Assembly: GCA_012744275.1 (NCBI GenBank)
Contig: JAAYIE010000042.1
Coordinates: 1 to 64,000, forward strand
Source: Desulfobulbaceae bacterium
Lineage (GTDB): Bacteria; Desulfobacterota; Desulfobulbia; Desulfobulbales; Desulfobulbaceae
Reading direction: 5' to 3'
DNA length: 64,000 nucleotides
Each line of letters opens with the position of its first letter. The first letter of the stretch is position 1. The position numbers and the translations under genes were made by a program. Positions 24,715 through 34,138 of this stretch are shown piece by piece. The notes beneath the pieces are model-generated. The model did not search any database, was not told where the DNA came from, and worked only from the letters and a program-made list of their open reading frames with translations.

Positions 24715-25785
24715 TTACTTTGATCTTTCCTGGAGCCAAGAACTCAGTTTAGGGGCGACTTCCTTTTGTGCCCTTGAGCTGACATACATGCCAATATGGC
24801 CGACTGGATATTCCATAAGTTCCTTGTCTTCGCTGCCGACAGCATCATTGAGCGGCCGGGTTGCAGAAGGAGGAACAAGGTGATCGTACAGGGCAAGCAT
24901 ATTTAACAACGGCATGGTGATATTTTTTAAATTCACTTTGCTATTACCAATTATCAATTCGCCTTTGATAAGTTTGTTCTCCTGGTAGCATTCCTTAAGG
25001 AATCGCCTGAAAGCCTCACCAGCCTGCGCAGGACTGTCAAATATCCATTTCTCCATCCGCAGAAAATTAGCCATGGAGTCGGGATCATCAAGCTTGTCTA
25101 TCACACCGATGTACTTGTCGATCATGAGCCCATATGGTTTCAAGAGGAGGAAACCATAGTTCATAAATGATCCTGGTACAACCCCATAGGTATCGACAAT
25201 GTTATCCACATTCATGGCCTTGCTCCACTTGATCAGCAGCCCGTCTTCAACACCAAAATCAACGGGTGTGACCATGGTTACCAGATTTTTAATTTTATCA
25301 GGATGCAAGGCAGCATAAATTGTTGAAAAAGTTCCCCCCTGGCATACGCCGATAAGGTTTACTTTTTCAAGCTTGTGCTCTTTCCTTATATAATCAATAG
25401 CGTTATCAATATAACCGTTAATATAATCTTCCAGGGTAAGATATCTGTCTTCAGCAGTTGGATAACCCCAATCAATAAGATAGAGATCCAATCCAGAGTC
25501 GAGTAATTTTTTAATGAAACTTTTCTCTTGGTCAATATCCATCATATAATGCCTGTTGACCAAGGCATAAACAATAAGTGCAGGTATTTTACACGGTTTC
25601 TTAACAGTAGCTTTGTAATGATAAAGCCGCATCTTGTCTTCCTGATAGACTAAAGACTTCTCGGTCTGGTCTGAGCCCTCGAAGTTTATATTCATCAGGA
25701 CTTCCGCACCTTTGATCATCTTTTCCTGCATCTGAGCCATTTCTTCCAGCATTGGCTCCAGACCCATATTCCATTTATTTTCCAT
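24715..25785 (-). CDS. phaC: Class III poly(3-hydroxyalkanoate) synthase subunit PhaC
   Basis: A 356-residue alpha/beta-hydrolase-fold enzyme, the size of class III PhaC. The lipase-like box GVCQGG places the catalytic cysteine at residue 148. Asp301 (LALYDHLVPP) and His330 (YPVGHIGMY) complete the triad, one position off the Allochromatium vinosum numbering (149/302/331) as I recall it. It polymerises (R)-3-hydroxyacyl-CoA into storage granules together with PhaE. It lies 33 bp after phaE and is transcribed with it. The ribosome site is weak, suggesting coupling to phaE. Confidence 0.96.
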   Translation of the reverse strand: MENKWNMGLEPMLEEMAQMQEKMIKGAEVLMNINFEGSDQTEKSLVYQEDKMRLYHYKATVKKPCKIPALIVYALVNRHYMMDIDQEKSFIKKLLDSGLDLYLIDWGYPTAEDRYLTLEDYINGYIDNAIDYIRKEHKLEKVNLIGVCQGGTFSTIYAALHPDKIKNLVTMVTPVDFGVEDGLLIKWSKAMNVDNIVDTYGVVPGSFMNYGFLLLKPYGLMIDKYIGVIDKLDDPDSMANFLRMEKWIFDSPAQAGEAFRRFLKECYQENKLIKGELIIGNSKVNLKNITMPLLNMLALYDHLVPPSATRPLNDAVGSEDKELMEYPVGHIGMYVSSRAQKEVAPKLSSWLQERSK

Positions 25786-25818
25786 GTCACATACCCATTA
25801 CGAAAGAGTTATCATCAA

Positions 25819-26913
25819 TCATTTTGCCTCCGGCTGGACACTTACACTGCGTTCATTCAATCTTTCCAGCTCTTTCTTAAGGACCTTGACTTCATTTTTA
25901 AGATTATAGATAGTCTTGTACAAACTATCCATATCAGATTTTTTAGGAAGTGGGAGTATTGAAAGGTATTCTTCCATCAACTTGTCAGATTCTTTCTTCA
26001 ACTCCATGGTAGAATCAACAACTGTACTCATCAATTTACTGAAATCGTCTGTTAAATAGACTTTATCAAACGATTTATCAATTTCTTTTGCCCAATATTT
26101 GTGGAATTCTTCCATTGTCTTCGGCTGATTACCTGATTTCATCATTTCAGCATAATCAGTAATTACCTTTTGCATGGTTTCTTGACTGACCTTGAAGACC
26201 TGTCCAAAAAATTCTATGTATGTTGTGATAAAGGTAATAGTTTTATCGATGGCATCGTACTGCCTTTCAAAAAGCTCTCTATTAATCCCTATGGAAGGCA
26301 TGTTTAATATTTTCTTATAGCTCTTATCATAATTTTCTTTCCACAACTTGACAATGGCAATGAAAGAGTCAAAATTTGCCATATACGTCATCTTGAATGC
26401 CAATTCATTAAGCTGATCTGTATTTCCTGTCCATGGTGTAAAAAAATTTGACATCATATTTTGATATGATTCAGTCATTTCAGAAAATTGCTTATATGCT
26501 TTTTGCATGGGATCAGGAAGGTGAGCTATATAATTAGCTTCAATAAATTTCCAATACTGAGATGACCATTCCTCGAGTATTTTTTGGATGTTTTCAGTGT
26601 TAGGAACAAAAGTTTTCGGGTTCAAATTCTCCCATACTTTATATACATTGTTGTACATCTCCATACTCTGATTCATTTTTTGCAAAATTTCAGCAGGGCT
26701 GCCTGTAAAATCATTAAACACATTGCTGTAAAAATCAGTAATATTCTTAAAATTTTTCATCGCATTCTCTTGAAATGACGAAAAATCCATAAAATCAGGG
26801 CCTGCTTTATCCTCTGCCTTGGCAGTGCCTGTCTTCGCTGTAAACGTATTTTGCCAGGCCTCAAACATGTTTTTCTGCGCGTTGAAAAATTGATTCAAGT
26901 AATCAGTTGCCAT
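25819..26913 (-). CDS. phaE: Class III PHA synthase subunit PhaE
   Basis: A 364-residue, mostly helical, Phe/Met/Asn-rich protein. The family pattern is visible in WQNTFTAK near residue 20 and NPMxWLxxYW-like aromatic segments (EEWSSQYWKFIEANY). The C-terminal coiled coil (about 325-355, YKTIYNLKNEVKVLKKELERL) is also typical. Class III PHA synthase needs PhaE to activate PhaC. GAGGTGA precedes the ATG by 7 nt. Codon use looks more AT-rich than the neighbours, in line with its Lys/Asn/Ile-rich composition. Confidence 0.9.
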   Translation of the reverse strand: MATDYLNQFFNAQKNMFEAWQNTFTAKTGTAKAEDKAGPDFMDFSSFQENAMKNFKNITDFYSNVFNDFTGSPAEILQKMNQSMEMYNNVYKVWENLNPKTFVPNTENIQKILEEWSSQYWKFIEANYIAHLPDPMQKAYKQFSEMTESYQNMMSNFFTPWTGNTDQLNELAFKMTYMANFDSFIAIVKLWKENYDKSYKKILNMPSIGINRELFERQYDAIDKTITFITTYIEFFGQVFKVSQETMQKVITDYAEMMKSGNQPKTMEEFHKYWAKEIDKSFDKVYLTDDFSKLMSTVVDSTMELKKESDKLMEEYLSILPLPKKSDMDSLYKTIYNLKNEVKVLKKELERLNERSVSVQPEAK

Positions 26914-27340
26914 AACCGTTCACCTCGGATTGGATAATTTTGGTAGGGGCCACCCTAAGTTAAAATTCTTGTATGTCGAATAATGAAAGAGTAAAATGCT
27001 CGGATTTCTTTTTCTGTTGTGCAGACCAATTCAAGTCCAAGACAAACCATGATCGGAACACAGAAGCCTGCGGGACCATTGTCTAGCTTGTTCATAATTC
27101 GCACAATTAGATCATAGGCGATGAACAACCATCTTTCAAGCACCTATAGTATGAACAAGATCGCAATATGCGATGAGGCGCCCAAAATGCGCAGCATTGT
27201 TGTAGACTTATCAGGAAGGTTTTTTGAATCGGCAGCCTGGGAATGCACCTGCATCGATTGCATATACCGCTGGCACAGTCGCTGTAGAAAGCAGCAGAAT
27301 GTTTAAAAACTGGGAGCACACGCCATGTTGCCATGTTTTT
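26914..27340. other. Region upstream of phaE
   Basis: About 425 bp between the ATPase gene 3' end and the phaE start, both on the minus strand. It should hold the phaEC promoter. No clear hexamer pair, repeat, RNA gene or supported coding frame was found. Confidence 0.4.
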
Positions 27341-30046
27341 TCAGACTTTTCGGCGCATCAGTTTAAACAGCTCCATGACCATCAAAATAACCAGGGCCAT
27401 GGTCAGCAGTAATAACCAGTCATTCAGCTTAACTGGCTCGATTCCCAGAAGATTGCGCATGAAGGGTACGTGCATGCTCAACACATGAATAGCCTGCGCG
27501 CCTATCACCCCTGCCAGCAGAACAACGTTGCGGCGGATGGGGATCTTGAAGGCAGACACCGATTCTGAGCGGCAGTTGAAGACATGCACATTCTGCGACA
27601 AGACCATAAAGAGCAGGACAAAGTTGCGGGCTGAATCCTCTTCAAGGCCTTGAATGGCCACCAGCCAGTACCACAGGCCAAAGGCCATGCCGCCGATGGT
27701 CAGTCCTGACACAACAACCTGCCAAATCATCTGGGAGTTAAAAATACTTTCCTCCGGCCTGCGCGGCTTGCGCTTCATCGCGCCGGGTTCTCCGCCTTCA
27801 AATGCCAGCGCTACATCCTGAATGCCATTGGTCACCAGATTGAGCCAGAGCAACTGTACCGCCAGCAGGGGAATGGGCATGCCGGAAAAAATCGCTGCCA
27901 TGAACATCAGCACTTCCGCTGCGCCTGTGGAAATAAGCAGATAAACTACCTTGCGCACGTTGTCATAGGCAAAACGTCCCTCTTCCACCCCGGTCACTAT
28001 GGAGGTGAAATTGTCATCGGTGACGATCATTGAACCCACTTCCTTGGCAACATCGGTTCCCGAGCCCATGGCAGCACCGATATTTGCCCGCCGCAGGGCG
28101 GGCGCATCGTTCACTCCATCTCCAGTGACAGCCACAAATTCTCCACCCCGGATCAGAGTATCAACGATTTCAAGTTTCTGGGTCGGCGACACCCGGGCAA
28201 ACACATGACTGGATGCAACCAGTTTTTCAAATTCCGGACTGCCTAAAGTACCAGCCTCGCTCAACTGCGCACCGGTAACCACTGGCTCACTCCCGTCAGA
28301 CAAGCCCAGTTCCGCAGCAATTGCACCGGCAGTGGCAGGATGATCGCCGGTTATCATCAAAACCTGGATGCCGGCGAGCTTACATTTTTTCACCGATTCG
28401 ATCGCTTCTGGTCTTAGGGGATCAATAAAGCCGACCAGTCCGTAAAAAATCAGACCTGAAGGCAGGGTATCTTCTTCAGACGGAGCGCTATCAGCCTCGC
28501 CACCAGCCACGGCCAGCACGCGCAGCCCTTTTGCAGCCATGTCCTGCACCTGCTGCATGATGCCTTCCCGGTCCAATGCAACCGATGCGCCATCGACAAA
28601 GGCGCGATCACAAAAATCCAGGATGGTTTCCGCAGCGCCCTTGGCCGCCACCTGGCTGGCGCCATCCTCTTCAAAATAGAGGGCCGAATACTTGAGTTCG
28701 GATTCATAGGGGATCTCTTGCCTTATGCTGACCTGCTCCCTTACTTCCTGCGGCTGCAAACCCAGTTTATAGCCCATGGCCAGGAAGGCCACATCAATGG
28801 CGTCGCCGCGGTGCTTCCAGGTAGCGCCTTCCTGCTCCAGGAAACCTTCATTGGCCAGAATCGCCAGTTCCGCCAAACGTTTGAGCTGTTCATCATTGGC
28901 TGGTGAGTTTTCTGTGCCTAGGGCAGCGCTCACTTCACCTTCACCGTTGTACCCTTGCCCGGAAAAATCAAAGGCCCGTCCATCTGGTAATAGCACAAAA
29001 CGGGCAGTCTGCTGATTAACAGTGAGGGTACCGGTTTTGTCGCTGGCAATCACCGTGCAGCTGCCCAGACTTTCCACGGCTGTGAGTTGGCGCACAATGA
29101 CGTTTCGCTCTGACATACGTTTACTGGCAATGGAAAGCGCCACAGTCACGGCAACGGGCAGCCCTTCCGGGATGATGGAAACCGTCAGAGCAACGACTAA
29201 AAAGAAAATGGACGGTAAATCATATCCCTGACGCCACAGGATCAGGGCCAGGACTAGGCTGATCAGCAGGGCCAGGATGCCGATATGTTTAACAAAGCTG
29301 TCCATGCGTAGAATAAGGGGAGGTTTGCCGCTTTCCGATTCGGCCACAGTGCGGGCAATGATGCCCACTTGGGTGTTGCTGCCCGTGCCAACCACGACCC
29401 CGCGTCCCCTGCCGGAAGTGATAATCGATCCGGCAAAGCTCATGTTATTGCGGTCACTTACTGCCGTGTCTTCCGGGAGAAGATCTATACTTTTTTCAGC
29501 GGCAATGGATTCGCCAGTTAAAAAACTCTCATCCGCAGTCAATCCTTTCACCGCTGCCAGGCGTAGATCAGCTGGCACCTTATCGCCCGATTCCAGAATT
29601 ACGATATCACCGAGAACTACCTCTTCGGCGGAAATATCCATTTCCATGCCGTCCCGGCGCACCCGGGTGGTGATTTTGAGCAGCTGCTGCAGACCAGCCG
29701 CGCTCTTTTCCGCCTGATATTCCTGGTAGGCGCCCAGACTGGTATTCAGGACGATGACCAGCAGAATGAACAGCGCATCGACGAATTCTCCAATAAGGAG
29801 CGAGGCCAGAGCAGCTGCGGCCAGGATGAAAATCAGCGGGTGGAGCAGCTGTTGCAACAAAACGCCCCAGATCGTGGGCGGCTTTTTGGCGGGCAAGGCA
29901 TTGGTTCCATAATCGGCCAGCCTGCGTTTGGCTTCCTCAGAGCTCAGGCCGCCGGGATCGGATTGCAGTTTTTCGTGCACATCCTCTATCTCCATGCTGT
30001 GCCAAAGTTTTTCACTGAACTGGTGTGCGTGTTTTCTGCCAGGCAT
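27341..30046 (-). CDS. Cation-transporting P-type ATPase (P2A, Ca2+ type)
   Basis: A 901-residue P-type ATPase. The N-terminal cation-ATPase domain (about 10-80) has GLSSEEAKRRLADYGTN. The actuator domain has LTGESIAAEKS. The phosphorylation motif is SDKTGTLTVN at about residue 340. The nucleotide domain has KGAAE, and the hinge has TGDGVNDAPALRRANIGAAMG. Six C-terminal helices follow (MPIPLLAVQLLWLNLVTNG). It resembles SERCA/PMR1-like and bacterial Ca2+ or Na+ pumps; the transported ion is inferred, not proven. GGGAGAAAA precedes the ATG. It stands alone. Confidence 0.92.
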   Translation of the reverse strand: MPGRKHAHQFSEKLWHSMEIEDVHEKLQSDPGGLSSEEAKRRLADYGTNALPAKKPPTIWGVLLQQLLHPLIFILAAAALASLLIGEFVDALFILLVIVLNTSLGAYQEYQAEKSAAGLQQLLKITTRVRRDGMEMDISAEEVVLGDIVILESGDKVPADLRLAAVKGLTADESFLTGESIAAEKSIDLLPEDTAVSDRNNMSFAGSIITSGRGRGVVVGTGSNTQVGIIARTVAESESGKPPLILRMDSFVKHIGILALLISLVLALILWRQGYDLPSIFFLVVALTVSIIPEGLPVAVTVALSIASKRMSERNVIVRQLTAVESLGSCTVIASDKTGTLTVNQQTARFVLLPDGRAFDFSGQGYNGEGEVSAALGTENSPANDEQLKRLAELAILANEGFLEQEGATWKHRGDAIDVAFLAMGYKLGLQPQEVREQVSIRQEIPYESELKYSALYFEEDGASQVAAKGAAETILDFCDRAFVDGASVALDREGIMQQVQDMAAKGLRVLAVAGGEADSAPSEEDTLPSGLIFYGLVGFIDPLRPEAIESVKKCKLAGIQVLMITGDHPATAGAIAAELGLSDGSEPVVTGAQLSEAGTLGSPEFEKLVASSHVFARVSPTQKLEIVDTLIRGGEFVAVTGDGVNDAPALRRANIGAAMGSGTDVAKEVGSMIVTDDNFTSIVTGVEEGRFAYDNVRKVVYLLISTGAAEVLMFMAAIFSGMPIPLLAVQLLWLNLVTNGIQDVALAFEGGEPGAMKRKPRRPEESIFNSQMIWQVVVSGLTIGGMAFGLWYWLVAIQGLEEDSARNFVLLFMVLSQNVHVFNCRSESVSAFKIPIRRNVVLLAGVIGAQAIHVLSMHVPFMRNLLGIEPVKLNDWLLLLTMALVILMVMELFKLMRRKV

Positions 30047-30656
30047 ATATTTTCTCCCTCATGGTTCGAGTTGTTGAACGGATCAGGATGGGGATGCTGC
30101 CGTGCGCATGTCAATCCCACAGAAAAGCATTTTTACGAAATTATTCCGTCGCAATATGAGGTTATTGGATAAATTAATACGGATGGATTTTTTAAAAAAA
30201 CACACCACTATCCTTTACTTTGCTCAAATACTGGAAAAAATAGACGGCTTATATCAAAGAGGCTGCGATGCTGCAGATAATTGCTGCCGAATAAAAGTTG
30301 CTGAATCAAACAGAAAACTACAGAAGCAGTGCAGGGAAAAAATAAAGACAATTGGGCGGCCTGTCCAGGTCAATGCAAGCTAAGAAATACAAATACAATT
30401 TTTCTCTACACAAAGATCTTGGCCAAATCGTGCACAGACAGTTGGCAACGACACGTGTAATCCTGGCCAGCAACCGGCCGTTACCGGTATGCGTCCGCTA
30501 TCCTACCGGCAGTGGTATCACAGCTCTGGAACCTTCAGCGTTTGTCTCGAGGGCAGGAAAAGACAGGTGAGGAAACTGATGAAAAGACACTCATATCTTC
30601 GCCAGTGGCCGTCCGGTACTCACCATCTGGCTTTGGCAGGTGTTGCTATTTCGCAC
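30047..30656. other. Intergenic region between the P-type ATPase and the NtrC-type regulator
   Basis: About 610 bp. Short plus-strand frames (30102-30383, 30352-30570, 30489-30770) have no recognisable motif and overlap one another, so I do not call them. The ATPase promoter should lie directly above 30046. No terminator hairpin was found at the 3' end of the regulator gene. Confidence 0.4.
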
Positions 30657-32030
30657 TTATTTCACGCTAATGCCCAGCATCTTCAGCTTGCGGTGCAAAT
30701 GGCTTCGTTCTACCCCGATTTGCTCGGCGGTTTTGGTGACGTTGCCTTCATTTTCCTGCAGTTTCGCTAAAAGATAATCGCTTTCGAAAAGCTGGCGCGC
30801 CTCCTTGAAGGGGAAGTGAACATAATCCTGCAATCGGGCGCTATCGGCCAGGGAGGGTTGGGCGCGGACCGGTTGTCTGCCAAGGAACAGAGCTACATCT
30901 TCTTCAACAACCTCATCACCAGCGCTCATGATCATAAGGCGTTCCACCAGATTGCGCAGTTCGCGCACGTTGCCCGGCCAGTTGTGCTGCTGCATCAGGC
31001 CCAGAGCACTTGGAGCAAACTCCTTGCCCGGCACACCCTTGAGCCGGAATTGTTCGGCAAAATCAGCCACCAGTAATGGGATATCCTCGCAACGCTCCGC
31101 CAGACTGGGCACCACAATTGGTACGACATTCAGACGGTAGTACAGGTCGGCGCGGAAGCTGCCACGCTCGATTTCCTCGTCCAGGTGCTTATTGGTCGCA
31201 GCCAAAATACGCACATCCACTTCAATGGTCTTGGTGCCACCCACCCGTTCAAAGCGGTGCTCTTGCAAAATACGCAGCACCTTGGCCTGGCTTTTTAGGC
31301 TCATGTCGCCAATTTCATCCAAAAGAAGCGAGGAGCCATTGGCCTGGTCGAATTTGCCCTTCCTGGCCTCGACTGCGCCGGTGAAGGCCCCCTTTACATG
31401 GCCGAACAGTTCAGATTCAATGAGCTCTTCGGGAATGGCCGCGCAGTTGACCTCGACCATGGGATGATTGCCCCGGGGCGACAGGCGGTGGATGGTCTGG
31501 GCAACCAACTCCTTGCCAGTGCCATGCTCACCCAAAATCAGCACCGAGGCGTCGGTGGGCGCAACCCGGTGAATCTGCTCGCGCAGACTGGCAATAATGG
31601 AGCTTTCACCGGTAATGCGGTTAATGCCCTGCCCCTTCTCACGCAGGATCCGGTTTTCCCTGGTGAGGCGGTCAAACTGGAGCCCCTTGTTAATGGCATG
31701 GATGACCTTGTCGTAGGACAGAGGCTTTTCGATGAAATCATAGGCGCCGTTGCGGGTGGCCTCCACCGCAGTTTCGATGGTGCCGTGGCCGGAAATCATG
31801 ATTATAGGCAGGTCATAGCGGCGACGAATCAGCTTGAGTGCCTCGAGTCCATCCATGCCTGGCATCCAGATATCCAAAAGGACAAGGTCAATATCTTTTT
31901 CGTCCAGAATATGCAGCCCCTCCTCTGCGCTGGCAGCGGTCAGGGGAGCAAAACCTTCATCCTCCAGGATGCCGGCAAGGGACGAGCGGATGGCGGCTTC
32001 ATCATCAACAACAAGAATAGTGCTGGCCAT
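30657..32030 (-). CDS. Sigma54-dependent response regulator (NtrC/NtrX type)
   Basis: A 457-residue three-domain regulator from the ATG at 32030 (the frame opens at 32063, but MASTILVVDDE is the usual receiver start). The receiver domain (1-120) has phospho-acceptor Asp53 in LLDIWMPG. The AAA+ domain (about 140-380) has Walker A GEHGTGKE, the sigma54-contact loop GAFTGA, and the Walker B and arginine-finger regions (LLLDEIGDMS, FRADLYYRL). The C-terminal Fis-type helix-turn-helix is VTKTAEQIGVERSHLHRKLKMLG. It activates sigma54 promoters when phosphorylated. No histidine kinase gene adjoins, so it is an orphan here. NtrX is the closest type by eye. Confidence 0.93.
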   Translation of the reverse strand: MASTILVVDDEAAIRSSLAGILEDEGFAPLTAASAEEGLHILDEKDIDLVLLDIWMPGMDGLEALKLIRRRYDLPIIMISGHGTIETAVEATRNGAYDFIEKPLSYDKVIHAINKGLQFDRLTRENRILREKGQGINRITGESSIIASLREQIHRVAPTDASVLILGEHGTGKELVAQTIHRLSPRGNHPMVEVNCAAIPEELIESELFGHVKGAFTGAVEARKGKFDQANGSSLLLDEIGDMSLKSQAKVLRILQEHRFERVGGTKTIEVDVRILAATNKHLDEEIERGSFRADLYYRLNVVPIVVPSLAERCEDIPLLVADFAEQFRLKGVPGKEFAPSALGLMQQHNWPGNVRELRNLVERLMIMSAGDEVVEEDVALFLGRQPVRAQPSLADSARLQDYVHFPFKEARQLFESDYLLAKLQENEGNVTKTAEQIGVERSHLHRKLKMLGISVK

Positions 32031-32244
32031 AAGAAGTAGTCCGTAAAACCGGGCCACTAGCAACCCGGATCAAACAATGTTTCATTTCTGTTAACAAAGA
32101 TATTACCTGCCATGCCGTCGGAAGGGCAAGCAGGAAAAGAAACTTCCTTAAGCCTGCACTGGAGCAGCCTCTATTATTCCTGCCGGGCAGCAGTATGAAT
32201 ATTTCAAAGACGAAGGGCTGTGCGGACGGCAGCACGACTTCTGC

Positions 32245-32273
32245 TTGACAGGCCCGGGTCCTACGCATATAGA
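32245..32273 (+). promoter_or_regulatory. Strong sigma70-type promoter for ilvBH
   Basis: TTGACA (32245-32250), exactly 17 nt, then TATAGA (32268-32273). The -35 is perfect and the -10 differs from consensus at one position. Transcription should start near 32280, giving an 80-nt leader that contains a terminator-like hairpin. Confidence 0.75.
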
Positions 32274-32304
32274 AATATATTTGTAGCTCTTTATACAGTT
32301 CACT

Positions 32305-32332
32305 GGAGTTGTTCCGGCAACTCCTTTTCCTT
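32305..32332 (+). terminator. Terminator-like hairpin in the ilvB leader (candidate attenuator)
   Basis: GGAGTTG (32305-32311) pairs with CAACTCC (32318-32324) around a TTCCGG loop, directly followed by TTTTCCTT. It is only about 25 nt after the predicted transcription start and 30 nt before the ilvB ATG. There is no room for a leader peptide rich in Ile/Val/Leu codons, so classical ribosome-mediated attenuation is unlikely. Confidence 0.5.
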
Positions 32333-32361
32333 GGCATATATTCCGACGACCAGGACGCATC

Positions 32362-34062
32362 ATGAGTAAAATCACAGGAGCACAGGCAACTATCAAATGT
32401 CTGCAGGAAGAGGGCGTTGACCTCATTTTTGGCTACCCCGGCGGCGCAGTAATCGAGCTGTACGATGAGCTGCTGAAAAGCCCGATTCGCCATATCCTGG
32501 TTCGGCATGAACAGGGGGCAGTACACGCCGCCGATGGCTATGCCCGCGCCAGCGGCAAGGTGGGCGTGGCACTGCTCACATCTGGCCCAGGTGCAACCAA
32601 CGGTGTTACCGCCATAGCCACCGCCTACTGTGATTCTATTCCACTGGTGGTGCTGACCGGACAGGTGCCCAGGGCGCTCATTGGCAACGACGCCTTTCAG
32701 GAGGTAGATATCGTCGGCATTACCCGCCCCTGCACCAAGCACAACTATCTGGTCGACGAACCTGAGGATTTGGTGCCCACCCTGCGAGAGGCTTTTTACC
32801 TGGCTGCTGCCGGACGCCCGGGCCCGGTGCTGGTAGATCTGCCAAAGGATATTATTGCTGCTGCCATTGATTATCCTGAAAAAACGCCGATCAGAATGCC
32901 GACCTACCAGCCCAATATCACTCCGCATCTGCGCCAGGTGGAAAAGGCCTGCCGTGCCATTTTGAAGGCAAAAAAACCGGTACTCTACGTGGGTGGTGGG
33001 GTCATCCTTTCCGACAGCAATGAGGAACTCACCAGGCTGGCACGTCGCTTGAGCATTCCGGTCACCATGACTCTCATGGGTTTGGGCGGTTTCCCAGGCA
33101 CGGATCCGCTTTCCCTGGGTATGCTGGGCATGCACGGCACCTATGCCGCCAATATGTCGGTGGCCAAGAGCGATCTGCTTATTGCCGTGGGCTCCCGCTT
33201 TGACGACCGGGTTACTGGCCGCCTGGATGCCTTTGCCCCGGAGGCAAAAATCATCCATATTGACATTGATCCCTCGTCGATCAGCAAGAATGTCAGCGTC
33301 GACATTCCCATCGTGGCCGACTGCAAACTGGCACTGACAGCCATGAACCGCTGGTTTGATGCCATGACCGATTTCAACGAACAGGCTATGCGTAACCAAT
33401 TCGCTCCCTGGCTGGAGCAGCTGGAAATCTGGAAAAAAACGCATCCGCTCAGCTATGTGGATGACCCTGAAATTATCAAGCCGCAGTATGTAATCGAGAA
33501 ACTCCAGGAGCTGACCGGTGGCGACGCCATTATCACCACCGAGGTGGGGCAGAACCAGATGTGGGCCGCCCAGTTTTATCGTTTCGACCATCCCCGGCGT
33601 CTGCTCACCTCCGGCGGTTTAGGCACCATGGGCTATGGTCTGCCAGCGGCCATTGGTGCACAGTTGGCCTTCCCCGACAAGACCGTTATCGATGTGGCTG
33701 GCGACGGGTCCATCCAGATGAACATTCAGGAACTGGCAACCGCTAAGGAATGCGGCGCACCGGTAAAGGTGGCCATCCTGAACAACAGCTTTCTCGGCAT
33801 GGTGCGACAGTGGCAGGAACTGTTCTACAAACGCCACTACGCCGCCACCACCATGGAGTTTGCCCCGGATTTCGTTACCCTTGCTGCCGCCTACAAAGCG
33901 GTGGGGCTGCGGGCCAAAACCAAGGATGAGGTGGTGCCGGTTATCAAGGAGGCGCTGGCAACCGACAACGTGGTTATCATGGACTTTGTCATCAGTCGGG
34001 AAGAGGGTGTGTTTCCCATGGTACCGGCTGGCAAGGCCACCACCGAGATGCTGCTGGTGTAA
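32362..34062 (+). CDS. ilvB: Acetolactate synthase large (catalytic) subunit
   Basis: A 566-residue ThDP enzyme that makes acetolactate or acetohydroxybutyrate, the first common step of Val/Leu/Ile synthesis. GYPGGAVIELYDEL and VRHEQGAVHAADGYARASG (with the ThDP-activating Glu) are at the N-terminus. The central FAD-type domain contains VTMTLMGLGGFP. The C-terminal ThDP-Mg motif is GDGSIQMNIQELATA then LNNSFLGMVRQWQELFY. AGGA precedes the ATG by 7 nt. It leads ilvB-ilvH-psd-pssA on the plus strand. Confidence 0.97.
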   Translation: MSKITGAQATIKCLQEEGVDLIFGYPGGAVIELYDELLKSPIRHILVRHEQGAVHAADGYARASGKVGVALLTSGPGATNGVTAIATAYCDSIPLVVLTGQVPRALIGNDAFQEVDIVGITRPCTKHNYLVDEPEDLVPTLREAFYLAAAGRPGPVLVDLPKDIIAAAIDYPEKTPIRMPTYQPNITPHLRQVEKACRAILKAKKPVLYVGGGVILSDSNEELTRLARRLSIPVTMTLMGLGGFPGTDPLSLGMLGMHGTYAANMSVAKSDLLIAVGSRFDDRVTGRLDAFAPEAKIIHIDIDPSSISKNVSVDIPIVADCKLALTAMNRWFDAMTDFNEQAMRNQFAPWLEQLEIWKKTHPLSYVDDPEIIKPQYVIEKLQELTGGDAIITTEVGQNQMWAAQFYRFDHPRRLLTSGGLGTMGYGLPAAIGAQLAFPDKTVIDVAGDGSIQMNIQELATAKECGAPVKVAILNNSFLGMVRQWQELFYKRHYAATTMEFAPDFVTLAAAYKAVGLRAKTKDEVVPVIKEALATDNVVIMDFVISREEGVFPMVPAGKATTEMLLV

Positions 34063-34138
34063 GGTACAGGCAGGCAAGCCCCGGCAAACACGAATTTTTC
34101 GACGGCCTTGCCGTCAGCACTGATAAAGGAAGCAAGCA

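Larger units (their letters stand above)
32031..32361. other. Divergent regulatory region between the NtrC-type gene and ilvB
   Basis: About 330 bp holding the ilvB promoter and leader hairpin (listed separately). The regulator promoter should be in the left half, but no hexamer pair stands out there. A 528-residue minus-strand open frame (32005-33591) crosses this region; it is antisense to ilvB and rejected. Confidence 0.5.

Noticed and set aside
32005-33591. 528-residue open frame on the minus strand
   Set aside because: It lies antisense to ilvB, whose protein has every expected catalytic motif. The minus frame has no recognisable domain and low-complexity composition typical of a shadow of GC-rich coding DNA.
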